Positions 21,701 through 36,700 of a DNA stretch of 64,000 bases are shown one piece after another (positions within the stretch are counted from its first letter, which is position 1; each line of letters starts with the position of its first letter). The stretch covers positions 3,142,850-3,206,849 of the forward strand of contig CM034113.1 in the NCBI GenBank assembly GCA_019914945.1, read 5' to 3'. The stretch comes from Typha latifolia. Lineage: Eukaryota > Streptophyta > Magnoliopsida > Poales > Typhaceae. The translations under genes were made by a program, and so were the position numbers. The notes under the pieces were generated by a model, which worked only from the letters and a program-made list of their open reading frames with translations, did no database searches and was not told the DNA's origin.

Positions 21701-24700
21701 AGTAGGGGTGAAAACAATTCGGATAAGGATTTTGCCATTTTGGATAGTGGCAAAACCATATCCTTATCAACTTCTCGTTTTGGATTCAAATACAGATACA
21801 AATAGTGGACATATAGAAAAATTAATTATATAATGCCCTATTCACTTGATATGGACAAATATCAGATTTATCCAAATATGATATGTTAATATAATAATAT
21901 GGTATTACTAAAATATGTAGCACAGTAAAAAAAATAAAACATATACGAGATTCATTTAAAAATAAAAAATGAGCTTTATTATATTTTAATTTTACTATTT
22001 TCATAATATATAAACTGAATTGATATATTAATACATATTTGGATAGGATTCCTTAACCTATATCTATATCTATATCTGGATAGAACCATTCAGATAAGAT
22101 ACAAATTCAGATTTGAGTATGATGACTTTAGATCCATATCTAGAAAAACTTGAATATGTAATCGGTTGAATAAAATTTTATCTGGCCCATTTTGGTATTT
22201 TACCCCGAATTGCACACCTTTTACTTGCCAATCATTGTTTCTCAAAAATTGATTACCACTAGTACTTGTGTATGCCTGTGATAACTTTAGTAATAGCCCA
22301 AATTCCTGTGGGCCTGTTTGGTTGCGGGATAAAGAAAAATTGGGATTGGAATAAAATGAGGACTTATTACGAAGAAAGAAAATTTTAGCCCGATTTCTTT
22401 TAGGGTGTTTGGTTGAAGAAAGAATGATAAGTTTTGGGATAAAAATATGGGATAAATATAGTGCCTGATTGTGATAGTTGAAATTAAGGATGATCTAGTT
22501 TAATATAAAAATATATTTGTTATTTCATTTTTTGGATTAGTATAGGAAATGGGTTTAGAATTATACCCAAATTGTGATTTTATTTTATGTTATAATATCA
22601 TATTGTGGTTGCTTTTAGAATTTCTAGCCAAAACTAATTTAACTTAATTTACCACATTTACACAATATAGATACTATTACAAATAACATCACAAATAGAT
22701 ATCCCATATCAAAATATCTTTATTAAAAACCAAGGTTTTAAAGGCTGTAGGTGGTAGATAGGCAAACAAGGGATCATGTAGCACCTAAGCACTAGCAGGT
22801 GCCCAAGATTTAAAGCAGTTAAAAAATAAACAAAGAAAAGATATAATAGTTAGAGAAGAAGTTAAAATTAATATCTACAATCCAAAAAATGTACTATCAT
22901 GTAGCACCTAAGCGCTAGCAGGTACCTAAGATTTAAAGCAGTTAAAAAATAAACAAAGAAAAGAAATAATTGCTAGAGAAGAAGTTAAAATTAATATCTA
23001 CAATCTAAAAAAAGTACTAACGTATCCTTGTTAAGAACTATAGTAGGCTATTAGAATCTACTAATTAATCATGTACAATAATTTTGATTTTCAAAATCAA
23101 TCTACGTACTAAAATAAGATATAGATACTAAGATAATCACCTAGACAGGACATAAGTGATAGCGGTATTGATATCAAGTCGTCGAAGAAAAAATGATATG
23201 TATCAACAATATTAGTAGTATCGGCTGTTTTTGTCACTAGTATATCAACCATTTTAGTTTTAGTTTTTTAGACTATTTTCTAACTACTTAAATTCTATAA
23301 ATAATTTAAAATGTAGGAAATCTCAAAAGTTCATAAAAAATGACAAAGATCAGAAAATAAAGATTACTCACATAAGATATTAACAACATAACATAAAGAG
23401 TGAAAATACTAAGAACAATATTGAATTCCAAATGGATTCAGTAAACACATGTGTTCATTATTGTCACCTTGGAACAAAAGAGCAAGAAAGCACGAGCTGA
23501 GGCTAATGACCACCTTTCTAACAAAGATGAGCATGGGAGGTGTTAAAAAAGATTGTAAGAAAAGTGGAGTGAAGAAAAAAATATAAACAAAGAGGTTAAA
23601 GGAGTAGAAAGAAAATGGGAATAATATGTAAAATGTGGAGCCGACTTTGGGACATAAAATATTGATTTCCTGAGTTAGATTCACGTAAAATTCAACTTAC
23701 TATTGTGATCTGCATATAGTCCCCATAAAAGATAAAAAAATCAAAATTGTTTATTTATAGCTAATATAGCCGATACATATCGGTTTATACAGCCAATATT
23801 GGACAATACGGACAATATTGGGTCAAACCAAGAGAAAACTAATTTCGATAACAGTTTCAAATCGGTAATGGCTGGTATCGATACATATCAGCTGATACCT
23901 TGAACCATGCTCTTGCCTGTCCGGGTCTAAGAAAGAAGATATGCATAGCCTTAACTTTAACCCTTTCCTCCTAAAGGGACTATTTTCTTGACTTAAATCC
24001 ATGGCTTTTTAGATGTCGGCAAGCTTTATTGTACACTTTCTTGTCGATCAAAAAATTCATCCCACACAATTTTTGATAATTTCAAAATCAATTTTGAATA
24101 GAATGAGGGAAATTAAATTTCTCAATTTTATTCAGACCTTGAAAACTATGACAACATTGGGACTTAATTCTCTTTGACAAATAATAACTACAATCTATGA
24201 TCTTATATTTGATGTTACAGATATTAGAGTGACTAAAAATGAACAACTATAACTCTATAAGTAACTCTAATACTGCAATGGGTAAACAATAATAGCATAG
24301 ATTCAAGTAGCGGTCGATCTGGATCTGTATTGCCAAAATGAATTAGCTTATATGGCTGGTTTTGTCGATCCCCACTCTGAATTGTCCGAAACGGAAGGCT
24401 GATACAATCAACACGGCCATTACGTACCCGATTCCAAAATAGATACCTAGAACCTTGAATAATAGTACATTCATTAAAAAAATCAAATAATAATATCTTT
24501 TACAAAATACTTTAGTGTAAGAAAAAAATTAGGTTTTATTTTCTGTTGGTTGCCATTTGGACAATTGGGGAAAACAGAAAATTTTGTGTCGAAACCTAAC
24601 ATGACATGAATATGGAACATGGATACAACACGGCGATATAAACTCAATGATAGAACAAATGTTGAAAAATTAGGACATGACATATTTAGGACACGACAAA

Positions 24701-27700
24701 ATAGATGAATAAAAAAGTTATATATATATATATATATATATCTAGATATATATATATTCTATCTACATCTAAAGAAATATTTTGCTAATTATTATGTAAA
24801 TACACATGCATGCATGTTCTATTCACAAGAGACAATTAAAGTGTACATGAAGCAACTGAAAAATCGTAACAAGTCACAAATGTCATGCTACTACATGACA
24901 ATACAATTCGATATTGTGATAATTAAATAATTACATTATTTTTCTCCAATGCACTAGCCTGTGATTTCTGCGGTACATATCTTCTTGATATGTAGAAAAT
25001 CCCTACAGTAGATGATTTGTGCTATATATTTCTATTGAATATGCTAAATCTTGTGTCCAAAACATCTTCTAAACCTAGCCCAAAACCTGCTTATACTAAA
25101 TCTCGTGTCCAAATTCCAAAATGTGTCTTGGGCATGTCCTCGCATGTCCAGTCGTGCCCTATGAGTGTTTGAATTTATTTTATCTTTTTAAGTATTGCAT
25201 ACTTTTTAGAAGTGTTTGACATGTGTCCAACGCGTATTGGTGTCTGACAGACACGAATATGGTATATTGTTTGAAGTGTTCATGCTTCTTAGGATGAAAC
25301 CAAGGTCAAACCTAGTAATCTTGTTGGTTTCAGCCTTAGTTTTCAATAAGGTTCAGCAGCTACTGTTTCTTGGGTGAAACTTCAAACCATGATTAGAGCT
25401 ATAAACTATAAAGTAGTGTCATTATCCCTTATGCTGACCCATCCATATATGATGACCTTAGTTTCATGGGACTTGCCTAAAGTGCTTCCCATACATTTGA
25501 TGAGCAAACTTTAGTTTCTTGCCACTTAGCTCTAGAATCAACTTGGCTCTAAAACTAAGATGTAAATTATGTTTAGAATGTATTTTCTTCACTAGAAGTT
25601 TGATAGTATTCATCCAACACAAGGATGCACCCTCTATTATTTGTAGACTAATAGTTGAATTAGGTTTCAATATTTCACTAACATTTTAAGTTTCATATCA
25701 ATTTCTATTATAATATTATTCTAAAGTCTTAGACATGTAGATATTAAATATGTAGCTTTCTTTCCTTTTATCTTATCATTTATGGGATAATCATTTTTTT
25801 ACCATATGTTATATTGGTTGACAACAAATTGAAAATATATTATTTATTTATTTATTGGCATATCCATGCCGTATCTGTATCCTACTTTTAAGAATTTATC
25901 ATATCCCCGTATTCGTATCTCTGTATCCCTGTATCATGTATTCGTATCAATGCTTCATAGGCTGCAGTCAATTCAAAGAGCGATCCAATTTTCTCTTAAT
26001 TATGCTATTCATGCTTTTTAAGTGTTGGTCAAGGCTAGCATGGTACATAATAGCTAGCACAGCCTAGTGGTTTTACACAAGGTGCACCAAGTCTGTGGCA
26101 CATATCATGTGCCAATATGGTACAAAGCCAACAAGCACTACCTTGGTTAGAGGTCGCCAGCATGTCTTATGTGGGTGGCCTGTAAAAGCTTGATGTTAGG
26201 GCTGGACCAATCACTCAACCAGAATTTTAGTTTCAATTAAAGCATGAAATACTTCTTGCTAGATGACTTTATCATTGAGACTGCTTTCTGCTATGAATGA
26301 GCTCTCTTTGCTGACGGAATTACTTTACATTACGAAAGAAAAGGTGACAACAAAGTTCCTAAACTCGGTATCGAGATCGGGATTAGCCGTTAGAAAAAAT
26401 GATACATATTGACCATACCAGCTATATCGGTCACTCGTACCAAATCAGACTACTTTTAATTACGTAAAATTCTAAATATTATTTAAAATGTAGAAAAAAT
26501 TCTAAAAATTTATAAAATAATAGAAAAATAAGAAAATCAAAATTAGTCAAAGCCTAAAAACTAAAGAAAAAATTCACTTAAAACTATAATAAATTTCGGC
26601 TTGAATTAGACAATTTTTTATACTTATAAATTACTACTGCAGAACAACATGAAAAAAGTGATCTCTCTAAATAACAAATGAGAAAAGAAAAACCCATTCA
26701 TGTTCACCAAAGTGTGGACTAGCCGAGGGGCTCATCGGATTGACGACAAAATGAGCTCAGTGAAGTATGAGAGTTGGATGAGAGTGTATGAGAGATAGAG
26801 GGTAAAAACTGAAAATTTAAAAAGAAGGCAATTAGTGATATTAATTAATAATGTCTTCTAAGTAAGAAACATTTTAGATTCAACTTGAATCTTAAAAAAA
26901 ATTAATTTCAACCAATATTGTTGTTTTCAGTCGATATGACTAAGACTGATTTCGGGTCTAGATTGGGATTGATTATGGACGATCCCGATCCAAATCAGCT
27001 GATTCAACTCTAGATCGGTCGATTCAATAGATCGCAGGTGACTTACTTTTCATTGGACTGGCCTACCTACACTAAAAATAAGTGGCTTCCTTTTCATTGG
27101 GCTAGCCTACTTAGATTATCAAGAAAATTTAATTAAGTTGCCTAACCTAGCACTATAGAAAAAGATGATAAAAAAAAATTCCAAGTCCTTCTATTATAGT
27201 GCAATTATATAGTCAAGATAAAAGGGACTAAACCGTGGTGGCAAACTTCCAACCATCATAATAGATACTAATTTTGCTGACTCAGTGTTCGGTTTCTCCA
27301 CAACCTACTTTTTGTGGTTTGCATGCAACCATTGTAATCTACACCCTGAAATCTAGAATTCCTACAACATAGTGCTCCTTCTACCAATACTCATCAAGCA
27401 TATATTGTGCATGTTGCAATTTGTAACAGTATGAATAAAGCAAAATTAAATAAGACAGAAAGAACTAGTGTACTAGGGAAGGATCAACAATCACAAGGTA
27501 GGCCTAATGTTGTCTTCAAGATTCTTATGGTAAGGTTGTTGATCCTCATGGTCACATGGAAGGAAGCTGCATATACCTAATGAAGTTCTTTTGGCTAAGA
27601 TTGAAGCATAAGTGATTAGTATTACTTACTAAAAACCGGCAGGGTTTGCTCGAAGTGATCATGATTCAGCCATGTTCACCATGCTCTAGTTGAACTGATT

Positions 27701-30700
27701 CTGGTGATAGAATTGATTGACCTCCCACGGAAAAGCATGTAATGTTGCCAGGAAGCCTGAAGAATGAAAGACGCTCTGTCCCCCAATTTCTTGATGTACT
27801 GAAGAAAGCTCCCGGTCACGGCAACAGAAAGGCAATGGCAAAAGGGTAACATCCATAGAAGACTATAGATGTGAATTTCCCCTCCAAACAATTTACTACT
27901 ATTACTTTCATATGCTGATTTAGCATAATCCTAGTGAACACTAATCATAAACCACTTTTTTTCTAACAATTTAAGTTTTTAGAAAAATTGGTTATCTAAC
28001 ATTGCATCAAAATAAGAGGTCCTCAGTTCGAACCCTGCAAGCCTATCTTATCAATTAAATAGAAAGAACCTCTACCCACCCATTTAAGTCAGGTACACTT
28101 CTTGAGCCTATCAAAAGCATCTCAACCTCAGATGCGAGGAGTGTTAGAATATAAGATAGAAATCACCATTCTCCAACAGCTTAGGTTTTAGAACAATTGG
28201 TGAGTCAACAATCCAGAATAAGAGATTATTGTCAGATAGTTGCCAAACTAGACATTGGTTGAAGGTTTGATATGAGCATGGCAATTTAGTGGTTCTCATG
28301 AAGATTGGAAGTTTTAACTCAAAGTATACATTTCAGGATAAAGAATAGATCTTTAAATAGGTTTTCAGTTATATGTTTAATTCATTATCAAATAAATAAA
28401 GCCTTAAAGTATCACGAAGGATTAGACAATCGTATATACATATAAAATATATGTTTTATATCATCTTTTAGCACACAGAAAAAAAAGGATTGGATGATCA
28501 AGAAATGTACTGGAGCTGTATTGGAAAATAAAAATTAATTTTTTAATTCATTATCAAATAAACAAAGCCTTGAAGTATCATGAAGGATTAGACAATCGTA
28601 TATACATATAAAGTATATGTTTTATATCATCTTTTGGTACATAGAAAAAAAAAAAGATTGGATGATCAAGAAATATATTGGAGCCGTATCGGAGCTGTAT
28701 CGGAAAGTTAAAAGTAATTTTTTTAATTCGGATACTCCCCCGGCCGTATTCGATACATATTGGGCCATCGGCACATGTTTAACATAGTTTTAATAAAAAA
28801 AATTAAGATACTTAAAAAGATATTTTTGGCAAGATTTCGAAACTCGGTATTAGGATCGGAATCGGTCATTATGGATAACAATATGTATCAACCGTATTAG
28901 TTGTATCGGTTGTATTGGTCCCCTATCTCGGATTGGGCTATTTTTAATAATGTAAAATTCTAAATTTTATTTAAAAATACAAAAATTCTAGATAATTAGA
29001 AAAAATAATAGAAAAATAAGAAAATAAAAATTATTCACATATTGAGCCAAAAAAGTAAAAATTTTTACTTTTGAAATTATTCTTCACTATGTGAGTAAAA
29101 ATTATTCACATTCATGAGTTTGAATTATTCAATTGTTGTTACATTCATGGTACTATGATGAATTTCAACTTGAATTTGACAATTTTTATACTTGTAAATT
29201 TCTACTATAGAATAGTGAAAAGATATATAGTAGTAAGAAAATAGAAGTTAAAAAATGGTTGAGAAAGAAAGAAGAGAAATGAGGAAAAAAATACTTCTCC
29301 GAGTTCACCAAAGTGTGGAGTAGCCGAAGGGGCTCATCGAATGAGCTCGGTAAATTGTGTGGGATGGGAGGAGAGTGAGAGATGGAGGGTAAAAACTAAA
29401 AACTTAAAAAGAAGGCAATTGAGGATATCAATTATATGTGAAATATATTTTAGATTCAAACTGAATTTTCAAAAAATTTAGTTTCTGCCAATATTGCCAA
29501 ATTTTGGCTAAAATTGGTTGATCCCGATCTAGATCCATGGTTTTTGGGTCTTCGGCACATCAATCTTTGGTTTTTGATTTGAATATATATGTTTTAAAAC
29601 CTACACTGTCTTTTATCTTTAGATTATATTTGTAAATAACTTAATTTATTAAAGATATAGCAATAGTCAAATATAAATATTATTCAATACATAATTGAAT
29701 ATATTCATTAAGATAAATGTTTATGATTGAATACTATATAATATAATTAAATAGATAATAACATTCAACACATAATATTAATTGATAATAATTTAATAAT
29801 TAAAAATAATATCTAGTTGAACGTAGAATGACAGAAAGGATCAAAATTTCATTTGCCAGCATAATAATAACATGAGAATGTTGCATTAAAAACTGTCAAT
29901 AATCTTTAGTATATTGATGATTTATTTGCTGGCACAAAAATAATATTAAAGTTGATCGATAAGGATTGATGAGAATTGAAAAAAAATTAAAAAATAGGCT
30001 CCACATTGGCACGAGTCAACATGTACCCGTGCCTGACCAGCATGCTTTGGCACTCACCCATGCCGGTTGGCATGCCTTGGCCATCATTGGTTATAGGAAT
30101 GGACTAGCCTAATATCACCCTACAACCAGAGATGATAATAGCAAACTGTCGATAAGAAAGCCTTTGGTTTCAAAAGCGTTTTCTTATTTAATCGATTCCA
30201 ATAGACCCTATTTGTTTTTATAATGAACCATAGTTAAATGTGATGACTCTCTGTAGACTATTTAATATTACTGCTATTGTTTTTGGAAATTCGAATCGTA
30301 AAGGTTTTGCTCTAGATCAGAGCATGTTAACTTTCAGGACAATCATTCTCTTGATTCTTACTATCTATTTCCTATCTTGATCCATCCTTGTTTAACTTCT
30401 TTTTAATCATGTTTCTTTTACAGTAATCCTTCTTACTTCTATGCTTTTATCAGGTTTATACTACTTTAGATATTATGCCTCTCTCAAACGAGTCTGTTTA
30501 ATATTGTACGTATTGCACAATTTATGCTAATAAGTTGATTTTGTTATTAAGGACTTTGTTTTGGATGAACTGGAGAAGGTGCTTCTTTACTATCCTCATG
30601 GATTCCATGGAGTGGACAGGGATGGCAGACCCATTTATATTGAGAGACTTGGGAAAGCCGACCCAAATAAACTCATGAATGTAACCACAATTGAACGTTT

Positions 30701-33700
30701 TCTAAAGTACCATGTTCAGGCATTGGAGAGACTATTCATTGAGAAATATCCAGCATGTTCTGCTGCAGCCAACAAGCACATTGATACAGTAATAACAATA
30801 TTAGATGTACAAGGAGTGGTAAGTTGCTGTTTATTTGTCCATTTAAGTGCACTCCATTTTTATGTTTGCTGGGCACCTGACCGAGCTTCCTATGCAGAAC
30901 TGGGTGAGCGTAGGCAAATTGGCTCATGATATTGTTCTTCGCATTCACAAAATAGATGGTGATAACTATCCTGAGGTTATAAATTCTTGAAAGTTGATAT
31001 AGCTTAGAAAATAGCCTGCTTCTTAAATGCAATTATTTCTTTTATTTTAATTTTTTCTTGATCTTAGCTCATTTATGTAGATTTTGCATAAGATGTTCAT
31101 TGTCAATGCTGGAAGTGGTTTCAAATTACTGTGGAATGCTTTAAGAGGTTTCATTGACCCAAGGACATCTGCAAAGATTCAGGTAAAAGTGCTTTTCTGC
31201 ATCATTTAACATTAGATATTTTATAAGCTAATCTCTTTCTTTTTCTCATCTTTGCAGGTCTTAGGAGATAAATACCATAGTACATTACTTGAATTAATTG
31301 ATGCAAGGTTTAAATTTTTGTTTCTCTTCTATTGTTTATTTTCTTTTTTCTACATTTGTCATTTTAATGGTCTGTTCCAAGGTACTTCAGTGAGATCCTT
31401 TTCATTGCAGTCAATTGCCCAAATTTCTTGGTGGTTCTTGTTCTTGCCCAAATGAGGGAGGATGTCTTAGATCCAGTAAGGGACCCTGGAGGGATATGCA
31501 GATAGCGAAAGTATGAACAATTTATATAGCGTAATTTATTTTGAGATAATTCCCAAGTTCAAATTCAGTGAAAAGCATTTTCATCGTATACCTTTTTTTG
31601 TACATTATCCTTTTCTTAGGCAACTCACAACGAGAAAACAAGATCAAGGGACATAACTCATCTATCTGATGAAGAGGAAGACATTTTCCAGGTTGGACTA
31701 CATATGTCATGTTCTAAAAATGATATAGAAAAGTGAGGTGGCTTACTCATGGCTTGATTGTTACATTGTATTTGCAGAATAATATAACAGGAAGGGTGAC
31801 ACCTCTTGTGTATTCCATCTCTTCTAGTAGATCAAGTTCTCCATTTGCCAACCATTCTACTCCAGTTCATGAAAATGTTAGTGTTTCTTGGTCTTTTTAA
31901 TCAGTTTTAATTTTAAATCTTCTATGAAATAACTATATCTATGTAGTATCTTATTCATGATGATTTTCATGATTTGGACACCTTAACCATAACTCGAATA
32001 ATTCTGGAGAGTAACACTTTATTGCATTGTGGTGTTCCAGATTTCTATTGTATGTGCTTCTTTAGTCTCTTTCCTGCTCCAGGTAATGAACCAAGGCACA
32101 ATTTAGTTCTTGAATCTAGGCAAATAACAAATTTTAAATTGTAGCTTCTATGATGTGAAAATTTCTAAAGTGATGTCATTGTCACACCTTGAGCCACATA
32201 CTTTGGCACAACTGAACAAAATAAACTCGCTAAGCTATAGACAAAATAAAAATCATAGAGTGCCAGCACCATGGCTTCGAAACTTGGTATCTAGATCAAG
32301 ATTGGCTGTCTGAAAAAGGTACATATAGGCAGTATTGATCGCCCGTATTGAATTTATGTAAAAAAAATCTACATATTATTTAAAAATGCAGAAAATTTTC
32401 CTGAAAATTAAGAAAAAATGACAAGTAAATAAGAAAATAATAATTACTCTCCATCACTCACTCTCCACTCTCTAGCCTCTCTATCTCACTATCCCGTTTC
32501 AGCGATCCGACTTTGGATCGATCAAAACTTGGATTCTTGGCTAGCACACGAGCAAGGATTGCCGTGCTTGATAGAGGAAAGAAAAAGAGAAAGAGAGGAG
32601 AGGGTATAGAATGTGCGGTTATACATATAAAAGACCAATATAGGCATGAAGTCCAACTATCATTAGTAAAATAAATTCTACATTTCAATTTTGTAATTGT
32701 GTGATTAGAAAATCTGAAATTAATTTTTCTTTTTCTTTTGCAAAATATTTTAGAACATCTCTTCTAATTGTGTGATGAGAAATTCTTTTAAAAGTTGGAG
32801 CAAAACCTTTTTGAAAACAATCTTTAAATTTCAGATCATTATCCATAGCAAAATATTTTATTTTTATGAATAACATATTTGACTATTTCTTTATGAGCAT
32901 TTTCATAATTTGATTGAAAATTAAAAAGATTTATGGAATCACCTTGACTAAGCAACATTTGACTGATATTATATTGAGCTTTTTTAATGTCCATTTTAAT
33001 ATGCCTCATTAGATGAGTAGTGCCATTCTTAGTTAAACTGAGTCCAGACCGGGCGAGTTAGGCCAATTGATCACCTCTAATTATTGGCATACTAAATTGT
33101 GTTGACATGCATTTTAGGGAATTGGGTTAGTTTTTTTCTTTTACTTCCCTTAAATCATTGGACTTTCCTATTTTTGGCCCAATCCACTTCCTCTTTAGAC
33201 AGTGCATTTTCCAACTCTAGTTACCAATTACATGCAAAATATTTGATCACTAAGTTTCTAAAAGATTTTTTTCCCATTTTCTTTTATTTTTAGTTTCTTA
33301 TAAAAATCTCTTATTTACATGTATACCCTCTAAAATTAATATTTACTTTTATCTCCTTTAAACCCTTGGTTTTTAAATGGGTACCTTTTAAAATAAAATT
33401 TTGGATACCCCTCAAAACTAGCTAAACGTTAAATTCACCAATTTGATTTTAAAAAGACAAAACCCTTGTTCTTATTTTTACAAATTACTTCAACTAGTAG
33501 TATTTATGTCTTTTTATATTTTAAATACTAAATATTTAACTTATAGCTACCAAAAGGTAACCTAAATGATATCCACACAAAAACTACAGGTTTTAAATGA
33601 CATATACACAATTATAAAATTTAAATGGGTATACATACAAATAAGGAACTTTGGAGGGATATAGATGTAAATAAATTATTTTATTTTTGTTCTGAAATTC

Positions 33701-36700
33701 TACTTTTATTCACTTTTGTCAACTACAATAAAAAGTAAATAACTCACAGTTCCAATCTTTTACTCTCTACCCTAACTAAATATTCAAAAGTGATAAGTTT
33801 TTGTTAGGAAGTTTACTAGGAACTTTCATTTCCTAATATCAATTCACTTTCCTCAATTCTCACCAACCAAACACATCCAAAGCGAAACTCAACGTTTGAA
33901 TTGTTTAACAAAATGATATAAGCCTATGATCCTCATGTAATTCCAACCTAGGCTTGAGTTTCTTGCGAGATGCTTACCCTAAGGCATTGCTTAAGGAATC
34001 AATAAATTTTGTATTAATATTTATTGATAAATGTCATTCCAACTATGGAAGGTACAATGCCAATATAGAACATCTACATTCTTAAGTGAAAAAATCTTAT
34101 TACAATAATATAATAATTAGATATAATGAATTTAGAAAATGTTATTTATATTATATCTTTAGCTTGTCATTTGAGAGATCTTGTCATGCTTCGAAATTTG
34201 AATTATGACCGGCCATATACCTCAATACGCTTGAGATAGACAAAGTCTTACTAATACTTTCTAAGTACACAATGACAAGAATAAATAAAAGAAAAGAATT
34301 TGATTTATATAATTTAACCAAATCGTAATGAAAATGACCAATGTCATCACTAATGTGTCTCTAAACAAATTGAATTAGCAATTAGTCTAAAACATAAAGA
34401 CCAAAATAATGGAAAGGTAAAGGGGTAGGTCCTAACTGGAGGTAGAGTTCCAATGCATCTTGCTCAGTTGCCATGCTAACCATTACTTAAAATATTAGAA
34501 GAGAAAAATCCATGAGCCAACAATTATAGCTCACTACGTGGAATCCACTCGAAAGCCAAATAAATCTAAAATTTATAACGTTAAATTAAAATCCAAATTC
34601 AACAATATAAAATGGCAATTCTACTAAAGCATCTTCTTAAAATAACAATAATAACAATAATAATAATAGAAAGTCATATCTCGTAACATGCTCAGTTTCA
34701 ACATACCGAAATTTTTTTCAATAATAATAATGTGATTTGTCTCAATTGGGTCTATACCTCGTGGATCTACATCAATTAGAAGTCACCTCGAGATGACACT
34801 CAGGTCTTTTTTTTTATAGTTAATCTGGTTATAGTCATCAGGAGGTATCACATGATAAACATACCCTGTCTCTTCCACTAACCGTTGAAAGAGATTAGAG
34901 TCATCTCAGGAAGTCTTTCGATCTATTCTAGAACTTTTTCCTAACCTCTCCAGAGCCACCTAAGAAAGTTAGTGTAGTGATCTAAAATAGAACTTTTTCC
35001 TAGACTTCTAGTTAGATTTGAGTCACCACGGAAAGTCGCAAACGATCTATACCAAGATTGTTCTCTAAGTCATACTAATACCAGTTGTATTTTTCTTCAT
35101 TAAAATTTGCATTTTGCACGAAGTATAGTGACGGGTGGGCTCCGGATTCCAAAGTTTAATAAGAATTTCATTCGCCCTTCGTAAAGATCCGGAGAATGAA
35201 GATTAAGCGAGGAAATATCAGAAAAGCGGCTGGTCGTGTCCCCTTCTTTAATGGCGGAGGGCGATCTCGATATCCCAATTCTAGCGTTTCTCATTCTTAT
35301 TCCGAGCTAGCCCCCCGACCCAAATTGAAATCATGATCAGCCATGCACTTCAATACGCTTGAGATACACGAAGCCTTACTAATACTTCTTAAGTGTACAA
35401 TAACAAGAATAAATAAACGAAGAGGATCTGCTTTATTAAATTTAAACTAATTGCAATGAAAATAAAACAATGTCATAATTACTATGTCTCTAAATGAAAT
35501 TAAATTAATAATTAATCTAAAACATAAGACCAAAAGAGTGGAAAGGTAAATAGGTAGGTCCTAAGTGAAGGTAGGATCCTGGTGTATCTTGCTCAGTCGC
35601 CATGCTAACTATTACCTGAGATATTAAAAAAAAAGAGAAAAAGAAATCTATGAGCCAACAACTATAGCTCAGTGAGTGAAATCCACTAGAAAACCAAATA
35701 AATTCTAAAATTTTATAGTGTTAACTAAAACCCAAGTTCAAAAATATAAATAACAATTTTCCAACAGGCATGCTCTTAAAATAATGACAATGATAATAAT
35801 ACAAAGTCATAACTTGTAGCCTTGCTCAGTTTCAACATATTAATATCTTTCCAATGTTTATAATATCATTTGTCTCAATGGGTCTATACTTTGTAGATCT
35901 ACATCAACTAGAAGTCATCTCGAGATGACACTTGGGTCTTTTCCTCGTAGCTGATCCAGTTAGGGTCATCACGAGGTGTCACTATATGATCAATACACCC
36001 TGTCTTTTTCACTAACCGTTGAGAGAGGTTAGAGTCACTTTAGGAAGTTTTTGATCCATTCTAGGACTGTTCCCTAACCCCGTCAGAGTCACCTAAGAAA
36101 GTCACCATAGTAATCTGATATAAGATTTTCTCCTAGACTTCTAGATAGACTTGAGTCACCACGGAAAGCCGCAAGCAAACTATATCGGAACTATTTTCTA
36201 AGTCATATCAATACTAGTTTTATTTTTTCCACTAAAATTTGTAATTTGCACAAGGTATGGCGATGCACTGAGTATAATAATTAAATACACACAGAAAATG
36301 TAATAAATAAATTTGCACACAATAATTTACATGGTTTGATAAAAGTATGAAATATAATATAAATAAATATGTGGGTGACCCACTCACCTGAGTCTAGGTA
36401 AGACAATTGAAATCTCTAGTCTCTAGTCCACGTGCTAAAATCACCACCTTTAAAAATACAAAAATAACATAAATTTTAATTTATCTCTAATAAAGTTTTT
36501 GAAATTTTAAAACAAAAAAAAGGCTACAATTGGTTGAATAAAACCAATTGGATTGGATTGGGCTGCGGCTTACCCGCATTTCACTTCATGCTAATTGGGC
36601 TAGGCGAAGGTCCTACCCAAAGCCAACAAGGAACTGGGCTGCAGGTTGGCCTGCAGCTCATGACTTAATCTTAAAGGGTCGGCTCGGGTCCGCAACCCAA

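Larger units (their letters stand above)
20207..30551 (+). other. Intron 2 (10.3 kb), TE-filled
   Basis: GTAAGT...ATTAAG. Contains GC-rich TIR element 2, two tandem duplications, at least two copies of the CAAGGTTCG hAT-like family, a TA microsatellite and other AT-rich repeat debris. In 21340-22770, 23020-26350, 27050-28380 and 30100-30551 I see no gene. Confidence 0.8.

Noticed and set aside
30561..30929. 122-codon ORF taken as a complete protein
   Set aside because: It is exon 3 reading through its GTAAGT donor into intron 3; the true exon ends at 30818.
32458..32688. 76-codon minus-strand ORF in intron 9
   Set aside because: CT-rich repeat region related to the hAT-like family; no conserved content.
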